Assembly (NCBI GenBank): GCA_024224995.1
Contig: JAAENB010000250.1
Coordinates: 1-13,367, forward strand
Length of the DNA: 13,367 bases
Source of the DNA: a bacterium
GTDB lineage: Bacteria > Spirochaetota > UBA4802 > UBA5550
Direction: 5' to 3'
The number at the start of each line of letters is the position of its first letter. The first letter of the stretch is position 1. The position numbers and the translations under genes were made by a program. Under the pieces are notes generated by a model. It did not search any database and had not been told where the DNA came from. It saw only the letters and a program-made list of their open reading frames with translations. Positions 1 to 5,110 of the stretch are shown here, piece by piece.

Positions 1-7
1 AATAAGT

Positions 8-30
8 TCACCAGGGTGATGGTTTTTTTC
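8..30 (+). terminator. Possible weak terminator-like hairpin at the left edge
   Basis: A four-base stem ACCA/TGGT (10-13 with 20-23) closes a six-base loop and runs directly into a T tract at 23-29. The shape is that of an intrinsic terminator for a gene left of the window, but the stem is short and the tract overlaps it. No coding sequence before it is visible, so the call is tentative. Confidence 0.22.
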
Positions 31-37
31 ATTGCGT

Positions 38-339
38 GGGGCTTCCAGCCCCTCTTTATGAAGAAAGAGGCCCTGATTTATATCTTAGTTTTTTGAGAGT
101 GCGGACCCCACTGAGTGGGGAAAATATACAGAAGAAACTGTATATAGACATGGGGCATTGGCCGGTGGTGGTGTTGACCCGGGACAAAACCACCCCAGAG
201 GGGTGGAGTCATGTAGCTCGGGGTTTCAACCCCGTGGAACAGAGCAAAGCCCCGGATAAAATCTTCGGGAACAGGCCCGTAGAGGCGTTGCATGCAACGT
301 CTCCAAAACCAAACCCGGGGCAATATCCCCGGAAACCGG
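38..339. repeat. Array of short, mostly GC-rich hairpins, no gene
   Basis: This stretch upstream of the NamZ-like gene is packed with inverted repeats with small loops. I see: GGGGC/GCCCC (38-52), CCTCTTT/AAAGAGG (51-70), CCCCAC-TGA-GTGGGG (106-120), ATATACAG/CTGTATAT (124-145), an imperfect GGTGGT/ACCACC stem (167-194), CCACCCC-AGA-GGGGTGG (190-206), CGGGGT-TTCA-ACCCCG (219-234), a weaker CCCG/CGGG stem (251-269), a 22-bp near-palindrome centred at 292/293, and CCGGGG/CCCCGG (315-332). Stem sequences differ from one another, so this is not a simple tandem repeat. It may be a mosaic of REP/MITE-like palindromic elements or a structured RNA, possibly the 5' leader of the downstream gene. An open frame of about 109 codons crosses it but looks like a by-product of the hairpins. 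I see no promoter in 1-374 that I would defend. Confidence 0.65.
282..303. repeat. Palindromic element centred on TTGCATGCAA
   Basis: Fourteen bases, CGTTGCATGCAACG (286-299), form a perfect palindrome. It extends to 282-303 through a single G-T pair (285 with 300). From memory, palindromes of the form GACGTTGCATGCAACGTC are dispersed in many unrelated bacterial genomes, which would make this one unit of a mobile or REP-like family. That family link is recollection, not a search result. Confidence 0.5.
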
Positions 340-374
340 CCCTGTATAAGATCCAGTTTTTATAAGAGAGTATA

Positions 375-1643
375 ATGAATATAACAAAAAGAAACATATT
401 ATTTTTCGCAATAGTCATCACACTGACTTCCTGTTCATCCATAGATGTGAAGTACTATCTTCCGGTGGACCGGAGCAGGATCTATTCGGGGCTGGAAGTT
501 TTTATAGAGGATTACGCCGATGATTATAAGGGAAAAACAGCGATCCTCGTGACCAACCATTCGGGGGTAGATTTTTATCTGAATAAAAATTTATTTCTCC
601 TGCGGAAGAAAGGGATCAGTATATCAGTAGCAATGGCACCGGAGCATGGTCTCTACGGGTACCAGGACGAATTCGATAAACAGGTCTATAATATTGATAA
701 TACATTAAATATAATAATATATAACCTGCATAAGCTGAATAACAAGAGCATGGCAGCGCTTCTCAAAGATACGGACCTGGTAATTTTTGATATACAGGAT
801 CTGGGAATGCGTTGTTATACTTATATATCGAACTTAAAATTTATCATAGATGCCATGGATTCCTATGAAAGACGCATACAAAAAGGAGCAGCAAAGGAAT
901 TAATCGTCCTGGACAGGCCAAACCCACTGGCATTTTTGGGTATAGACGGCGCGTACCTGGAAAAAAAGTTCAAATCGAAATTTATAAGCGCCTTTCCAGG
1001 CCCATTTTTATATGATATGACACTGGGAGAATCGGCCCTGTACTATAAAGGGGAGTTCAAAAAAAAGGTAAAAATAACCGTCATAGAAATGGACAACTAT
1101 GATGAAAAGATGTATTATCATGATACCAGTCTGCCCTGGGTACCGCCGTCGCCAAATCTGCCCACATATGAGTCATCAATAGTTTATTCGGCAGTAGTAC
1201 TTATGGAAGGGGTTAATATCACCCTTGGCAGGGGCACAACCAAGCCCTTTGAATATATAGGAGCGCCCTGGATAGAGCCGGTCTCTTTTTGCAAGGGCCT
1301 GGAAAAGCTGGGAATGAAGAGTTTCCGGTTTCGGCCGGTCTATTTTATGCCCACAGTAAGGAAGCATAAGGGAGAAAAATGCGGAGGAGCCCAGATTTTT
1401 TATGTGGGCGGAAAGTTCAGCCCAACAGAAGTATCCTATAAGATAATCAAATATATGATGGAAAATTATAAACAAACCCGCTGGACTAAGTTTAAGCGCT
1501 GGTATGACGTGGATTACCTTGCAGCAACCGATAAATTCCGGAAATTTATAGATGCCCGGAAGCCCTATAAAGAATTCCGCAAGGAAATCTCAGGAGCGCA
1601 AAAGAAATATAACCGGAAAAGAGAAAAGTATTTACTTTATTAG
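375..1643 (+). CDS. namZ: NamZ-like exo-beta-N-acetylmuramidase lipoprotein (DUF1343/GH171)
   Basis: Predicted enzyme that removes N-acetylmuramic acid from the non-reducing end of peptidoglycan fragments, as shown for the NamZ (DUF1343, YbbC) family. The 422-aa product starts with a lipoprotein signal ending in LTSC (Cys20), so it is probably anchored in the envelope. Family signatures appear in order: TAILVTNHSGVD near residue 55, PEHGLYG with the conserved Glu90, DIQDLGMRCYTYIS (139-152), LDRPNP (179-184), LPWVPPSPNLPT (253-264), EGVNITLGRGTTKPFEYIGAP (around 278-298) and CGGAQIF (336-342). The C-terminal FRKFI...YLLY pattern also fits, and the length is typical with no truncation. The ATG at 375 directly precedes the signal peptide; the ribosome site is weak (AGAGAG). 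The gene follows the hairpin array and precedes two protease lipoproteins on the same strand, which suggests an envelope-turnover role. Family identity is firm; substrate and location are inferred. Confidence 0.92.
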   Translation: MNITKRNILFFAIVITLTSCSSIDVKYYLPVDRSRIYSGLEVFIEDYADDYKGKTAILVTNHSGVDFYLNKNLFLLRKKGISISVAMAPEHGLYGYQDEFDKQVYNIDNTLNIIIYNLHKLNNKSMAALLKDTDLVIFDIQDLGMRCYTYISNLKFIIDAMDSYERRIQKGAAKELIVLDRPNPLAFLGIDGAYLEKKFKSKFISAFPGPFLYDMTLGESALYYKGEFKKKVKITVIEMDNYDEKMYYHDTSLPWVPPSPNLPTYESSIVYSAVVLMEGVNITLGRGTTKPFEYIGAPWIEPVSFCKGLEKLGMKSFRFRPVYFMPTVRKHKGEKCGGAQIFYVGGKFSPTEVSYKIIKYMMENYKQTRWTKFKRWYDVDYLAATDKFRKFIDARKPYKEFRKEISGAQKKYNRKREKYLLY

Positions 1644-1660
1644 CGTTCCCGCATTGTCAA

Positions 1661-1764
1661 TTTTGCATTTCTACAAAAATGACCATATCAAAACTACAGA
1701 TTCGCCATTCTGATTAGACATCCCCCTTTTTTTTTGATAATTTAATAAGTGAAAGAGAGAAAAA
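1661..1764 (+). repeat. Conserved upstream block, copy 1 of a duplicated unit
   Basis: This 104-bp non-coding block before the first astacin gene recurs at 2551-2654 before the second, with seven mismatches by hand count (about 93% identical). It contains an ATGACCATATCAAAACTACAGA core, a C-run followed by nine or more T, and a purine-rich stretch leading to the ribosome site. It is better conserved than the proteins it precedes (about 77% identical), so it probably has a regulatory or leader function, or has been homogenised by gene conversion. Confidence 0.8.
1715..1741 (+). promoter_or_regulatory. Candidate sigma-70-type promoter for astacin gene 1
   Basis: TAGACA (1715-1720, five of six to TTGACA) and GATAAT (1736-1741, five of six to TATAAT) are separated by 15 bp that include the T tract. 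The spacing is short. Both boxes recur in the second copy (TAGACA and GATACT), which supports them. A start near 1748 would leave a purine-rich leader of about 50 nt. This is pattern matching only. Confidence 0.38.
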
Positions 1765-1796
1765 AAGAAGAGAAAAAAAGAAATTAGGGGGAAAGG

Positions 1797-2510
1797 ATGT
1801 ATCGGAAAATAATAGCAATAACAGCAGCTCTCGTTACCGGCATCACTTTACTCGGATGTTTTGATAATGAAGCAGTCACTATTGAAGGAAGTGTAGAGAC
1901 AATAGAGGCAAAACCCTGGCCTCAAGGGAAAATATACTATCAAATAGATAGCGCTTTTGATGAAGAAGATGATAATGATGCCATAACCCTGAGAGCCATT
2001 GACCGGGGAATGAGCGAATGGTCTGAAGCCGCGAATATAGAGTTTCTCAACTGTGATGATGAAGCGGTAAACTGTGACGAAACCTTTGTGTATAATATAT
2101 ATAAATCCGATAGGAACGCCTCAACAATAGGGTACGGTCGTGACGCAAAGCTCTATATCAAATCTCCAACAACGCGCCGATCAGCAGTACACGAAATAGG
2201 CCACTGCCTGGGATTTTCCCATGAGCATCAGCGGACCGACCGTGATGAATATATCAGCATAATCCGGGAAAATCTTATCCCTGAAGCCTATTCTCAATAC
2301 ATGCTGGTAGATAATACGCTTATAGATGAAGAAAATTATGACTATGATTACCGTTCCGTAATGCACTATTCCCTTACTGCGGGAACCAAAGAATGGGGAA
2401 TGAAAGCATACACCATCAATGATCCCGATTTTCAGGAGCAATGGCCCACATATTTAACCGGTACAGATAAGCAAAAAGCCCGCGATCTTTACGGGGAAAT
2501 TCCGGAATAG
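1797..2510 (+). CDS. Astacin-type (M12A) zinc metalloprotease lipoprotein, copy 1
   Basis: Predicted secreted endopeptidase of the astacin/metzincin clan, anchored by lipid. The 237-aa product starts with a lipobox signal ending LLGC (Cys21). The catalytic domain begins near residue 40 with the astacin-like WPQGKIYYQID. The zinc motif HEIGHCLGFSHEHQR follows (His132, Glu133, His136, third ligand His142) with the DRDEY continuation typical of astacins. The Met-turn SVMHY is at 187-191, with Tyr191 in the position of the astacin fifth ligand. All catalytic residues are present. A short acidic stretch after the Cys (22-39) is all there is where eukaryotic astacins carry a propeptide. AGGGGG a few bases before ATG 1797 is a good ribosome site and fixes the start. 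It is the first of two tandem copies and lies downstream of the NamZ-like gene. Substrate unknown; surface or periplasmic proteolysis is inferred. Confidence 0.9.
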   Translation: MYRKIIAITAALVTGITLLGCFDNEAVTIEGSVETIEAKPWPQGKIYYQIDSAFDEEDDNDAITLRAIDRGMSEWSEAANIEFLNCDDEAVNCDETFVYNIYKSDRNASTIGYGRDAKLYIKSPTTRRSAVHEIGHCLGFSHEHQRTDRDEYISIIRENLIPEAYSQYMLVDNTLIDEENYDYDYRSVMHYSLTAGTKEWGMKAYTINDPDFQEQWPTYLTGTDKQKARDLYGEIPE

Positions 2511-2540
2511 GCGAATTCCTCCAAAATTTCCGGGATTTTT
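2495..2540 (+). terminator. Possible AT-rich terminator after astacin gene 1
   Basis: GGAAATT (2495-2501) can pair with AATTTCC (2525-2531), with an inner GGAAT/ATTCC stem (2504-2508 with 2515-2519), followed by GGGATTTTT. It overlaps the 3' end of the gene. The stems are AT-rich and the two are only loosely stacked, so the call is weak. Confidence 0.28.
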
Positions 2541-2550
2541 AGCTTACCAA

Positions 2551-2654
2551 TTCTGCATTTCTACAAAAATGACCATATCAAAACTACAGATTAGCCGTTC
2601 TGATTAGACATTCCCCTTTTTTTTTGATACTTTATTAAGTGTAAGAGAGAAAAA
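2551..2654 (+). repeat. Conserved upstream block, copy 2 of a duplicated unit
   Basis: Second copy of the block at 1661-1764, offset by 890 bp. Similarity begins a few bases earlier, near 2544, and ends in the GAGAGAAAAA stretch. After that the first copy has 13 extra A/G-rich bases before the ribosome site. With the following gene it marks a tandem duplication of promoter plus coding region with a period of about 880 bp. Confidence 0.8.
2605..2631 (+). promoter_or_regulatory. Candidate sigma-70-type promoter for astacin gene 2
   Basis: TAGACA (2605-2610), a 15-bp spacer containing a T tract, and GATACT (2626-2631) stand at the same place as in copy 1. The -10 box here is weaker (four of six). 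If real, each protease copy has its own promoter. Confidence 0.33.
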
Positions 2655-2673
2655 GTATATTGTAGGGGAAAGA

Positions 2674-3390
2674 ATGTTTCGTAAGATAATAACAGTAACA
2701 GCGGCTCTGGTCATCAGCATCAGTTTACTCGGATGTTTTGATAGTTCTGAAGCAATAACTGTTGAAGAAAGTATAGAAACCATTGAGGTGAGCCCCTGGC
2801 CTCAAGGGAAAGTATACTATCAACTCGATAGTGCTTTTGAAGAAGAAAATGATAATGACCGGATAACCCTGAAAGCCATCAGCCGGGCTATGGGAGAATG
2901 GTCCGAAGTCGCTAATATAGAGTTTATCAACTGCGCCGATGACGGAGTAAACTGCGGCGAAACTTTTGTGTATAATATATACAAGTCCGACCGGAATGCC
3001 TCAACAATAGGATACAGTCGTGATGCCAGGCTCTATATCGATCCGCCAACAACAGTTCGTTCGGCAGTTCACGAAATAGGACACTGCCTGGGCTTTTCCC
3101 ATGAGCACCAGCGCTATGACCGTGATGAATATATCACGGTAAATTGGGAAAATCTTATATCGGCCGCCTATTCTCAGTATATATTGGTAAATAATACGCT
3201 TATAAATGAAGAGAATTATGACTATGATTACCGTTCCGTAATGCATTATGCTGTTTCCGCGGGAACCAAAGAATGGGGAATGAAAGCATATACCATCAAT
3301 GATCCCGATTATGATGATCAATGGCCCACATACTTAACCGACACTGATATACAAAAAGCCCTCGATATATACGGCGAAATAGCCCAATAG
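2674..3390 (+). CDS. Astacin-type (M12A) zinc metalloprotease lipoprotein, copy 2
   Basis: Tandem paralogue of the preceding gene, 238 aa, about 77% identical by hand count with one single-residue gap just after the lipid-anchor Cys. It keeps the lipobox LLGC (Cys21), the zinc site HEIGHCLGFSHEHQR (His133, Glu134, His137, His143), the DRDEY continuation and the Met-turn SVMHY (188-192), so it should also be an active protease. Differences cluster in the N-terminal region (24-45), around residues 120-130 and in 150-170, while the catalytic core is almost unchanged. Changes near the zinc motif (Thr to Tyr after HEHQR) and in the ENL segment could alter the substrate pocket. The ribosome site is AGGGG before ATG 2674. 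Both copies being intact argues for retained function. Substrate is unknown. Confidence 0.9.
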   Translation: MFRKIITVTAALVISISLLGCFDSSEAITVEESIETIEVSPWPQGKVYYQLDSAFEEENDNDRITLKAISRAMGEWSEVANIEFINCADDGVNCGETFVYNIYKSDRNASTIGYSRDARLYIDPPTTVRSAVHEIGHCLGFSHEHQRYDRDEYITVNWENLISAAYSQYILVNNTLINEENYDYDYRSVMHYAVSAGTKEWGMKAYTINDPDYDDQWPTYLTDTDIQKALDIYGEIAQ

Positions 3391-3397
3391 TCCGATC

Positions 3398-3443
3398 TCT
3401 TATCTCGTACGGGCACGGCGCGCCGTGCCCGTACGAGATAAGA
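3398..3443. repeat. 46-bp perfect palindrome
   Basis: A perfect inverted repeat with no loop, centred at 3420/3421; its core is GGGCACGGCG/CGCCGTGCCC flanked by GTAC and CTTATCT arms. It lies eight bases after the stop of the second astacin gene and about 70 bp before the receptor gene. No T tract follows on either strand, so it is not a standard intrinsic terminator, although a cruciform or RNA hairpin could still block transcription. From memory, palindromes with a GGGCACGGC core are dispersed in many bacterial genomes, so a REP/MITE-like mobile unit is likely. Confidence 0.85.
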
Positions 3444-3458
3444 TAAAAGGAGATTTTG

Positions 3459-3476
3459 GAAAAAATCAATTTTTTC
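3459..3476 (+). terminator. Weak A/T hairpin in the receptor-gene leader
   Basis: GAAAAAA (3459-3465) pairs with TTTTTTC (3470-3476) around TCAA, and an overlapping GATTTT/AAAATC stem exists at 3452-3467; TTTA follows. It could act as a weak terminator for the upstream gene, but the stem has almost no GC. Low confidence. Confidence 0.2.
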
Positions 3477-3505
3477 TTTACAAGAGCGAAGCTCCGTTAA
3501 TAAAT
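3477..3505 (+). promoter_or_regulatory. Candidate promoter immediately before the receptor gene
   Basis: TTTACA (3477-3482) is followed after 17 bp by ATAAAT (3500-3505), within TTAATAAATATT. Between the boxes lies a compact inverted repeat GAGC-GAA-GCTC (3484-3494) that could serve as an operator. If the boxes are used, the transcript would begin about at the ATG (3512) and be leaderless, which would fit the lack of a Shine-Dalgarno sequence. The -10 match is poor. Confidence 0.25.
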
Positions 3506-3511
3506 ATTCCC

Positions 3512-5086
3512 ATGAAGCGTAAAAAACCTGTTTTTCTTCTAATCTCATTGAGTCTATTGCTGCTGAGCGCCTGCGTGAATAAGGACTCAATACCCGTAAA
3601 GAACTGGGAGATATTATACGATGAAGATCCTTCTCAAAGGGCGGTAGCTCAAAAAAAGGGATGGAAGCCAATAAGCGTACCGTTCCGGTTTGATCTGCCC
3701 GCTTCCGGGGAAAACCGCTTTCATTTTACCTGGCTAAAAGGTGAGTTTACCATTACGGGAGATACTTCCCGTTATTATGGAGTTACCACCGGGAGGATCA
3801 AGTTTAGTGACACAGTGATTATCAACAATATTACTATTGCGTCACATCCTCCGGAAAAAGTCCATCCCATGCCGCTTCAGCGAAGTTATCCATTGAACAG
3901 CAGTATCTGTGAAAGGAAAATACTCCGGCAGGGGAAAAATGAGATATATATCCGCCTGGGAAGCTATGGAGATGAGTCTTTTAACCTGGCTGGTAATGTG
4001 TATATACAGCCGGAAGAAGAGTTTGAACTTTCGCGGTTGATTTATGAGTTCCTCTATAAACAGGTTCCTGTTGGAATTACGGGACTCTATACCAGTCTTG
4101 TGCTTATAATCTTAATATTATATCTTTTTAACAGGAAAGAGCGGCTGCTCTTGTTTAACGGCCTTACGGGATTAAATTTTGTGATATATTTTCTTACCCT
4201 GTATATTCCGTTTCGATATATCAGCCCGGAACTTTCTTCATCTATTAAATGGGCTTCAATACCAATAATCGGAGCTTTGCTGATATTGATGATACAGGCA
4301 ACCTATAAAATATATTATAATACTTTAAATCGTATTATCATTCCTATATTGCTGTGTCTCGCTGTATCAATCAGTATATTAAGATATGGCTACGCCGCGT
4401 ATAATGCCGCCTCGATTTTAGTGTTAATAAACTATATTATTTTTATCCCTTTGCTGCTGTTTTTTCTGTACCGGCTTCATTCAACCGCGGGAGACAGGTT
4501 TCTTTTTTTCATGATGCTTATATTACTTTCCGTTTCAGCTGTTACTGTTACGGGTGAGGTGGCAGCGGCCTTAAGCGGCGGGGCGTATTCCGATCTTTTT
4601 ATTATTTACCTGGCACCGCTTGGGGCTTTCATTTTTACCACCATCTGGGGACGGGAGACGATGAAATCAAAGATGGAACTGGAGCAGCTGTACGATACCT
4701 TAAAAAAAGAACAGGAAAGCCAGAAAGAGAATCAAAAAGAACCGGCAATTACCGGTATTACAGAGAAAAAATTGAAAAAGGTGATAGATTTTGTAAATGA
4801 AAATTATACCTCCGACCTGGCACGGGAAGGGCTGGCTGCTGCCATAGATATGAATCCAAATTATATGAGCCGTCTTTTTAAGACCTATACCGGGAAGAAG
4901 ATCAGTGAATATATCAATGAACTTCGTGTCCGGGAGGCCGCGAGAATGCTTAAGGAAACAGATGAACGGATAATCGATATAGCTTTATCGGTTGGATTTG
5001 AGAGTCTTACCACGTTTAACCGCTCTTTTAAAAATATTATCGGAAGGACTCCTACGGAGTACCGGGTTTATCATATTGTGTTATAA
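3512..5086 (+). CDS. Membrane-tethered AraC/XylS regulator with 7TM receptor module (7TMR-DISM-like)
   Basis: Predicted one-component transmembrane transcription factor, 524 aa. Residues 1-21 form a lipoprotein signal (lipobox LSAC, Cys21). Residues 30-170 look like a galactose-binding-like beta-sandwich (WKPISVPFRF near 51-60, YYGVTTGRIKF, INNITIA, RQGKNEIYIRLG), so a periplasmic sugar or glycan ligand is plausible. Seven hydrophobic segments follow at about 185-206, 212-233, 246-267, 273-291, 298-320, 328-350 and 358-380. A charged, probably coiled-coil linker (382-412) leads to the AraC domain (about 417-520) with two helix-turn-helices and the family ending GRTPTEYR. This topology puts the sensor outside and the DNA-binding part in the cytoplasm. 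The frame is open from a GTG at 3425 inside the palindrome, but only ATG 3512 puts the signal peptide at the N-terminus. No ribosome site is evident. Targets are unknown; adjacent envelope genes are candidates. The ligand-binding call is a fold-level guess. Confidence 0.85.
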   Translation: MKRKKPVFLLISLSLLLLSACVNKDSIPVKNWEILYDEDPSQRAVAQKKGWKPISVPFRFDLPASGENRFHFTWLKGEFTITGDTSRYYGVTTGRIKFSDTVIINNITIASHPPEKVHPMPLQRSYPLNSSICERKILRQGKNEIYIRLGSYGDESFNLAGNVYIQPEEEFELSRLIYEFLYKQVPVGITGLYTSLVLIILILYLFNRKERLLLFNGLTGLNFVIYFLTLYIPFRYISPELSSSIKWASIPIIGALLILMIQATYKIYYNTLNRIIIPILLCLAVSISILRYGYAAYNAASILVLINYIIFIPLLLFFLYRLHSTAGDRFLFFMMLILLSVSAVTVTGEVAAALSGGAYSDLFIIYLAPLGAFIFTTIWGRETMKSKMELEQLYDTLKKEQESQKENQKEPAITGITEKKLKKVIDFVNENYTSDLAREGLAAAIDMNPNYMSRLFKTYTGKKISEYINELRVREAARMLKETDERIIDIALSVGFESLTTFNRSFKNIIGRTPTEYRVYHIVL

Positions 5087-5110
5087 GTTGGTGCAGGCGA
5101 TTTATATATA

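Noticed and set aside
38..339. CRISPR array
   Set aside because: No repeat unit recurs; each stem has a different sequence and spacing is irregular.
36..365. Open frame of about 109 codons across the hairpin array
   Set aside because: Its composition follows the hairpins, it starts and ends inside repeat structure, it has no ribosome site or recognisable motif, and similar open frames run on the opposite strand.
1797..3390. Insertion sequence or transposon as the source of the duplicated unit
   Set aside because: No transposase, terminal inverted repeats or target-site duplication is visible; a simple tandem duplication explains it.
3425..3511. Extension of the receptor gene to the upstream GTG
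   Set aside because: It would begin inside the perfect palindrome and put 29 hydrophilic residues before a clear lipoprotein signal peptide.
3318..3671. 117-codon minus-strand frame spanning the palindrome
   Set aside because: It overlaps the end of the astacin gene and the start of the receptor gene, both well supported, and shows no motif.
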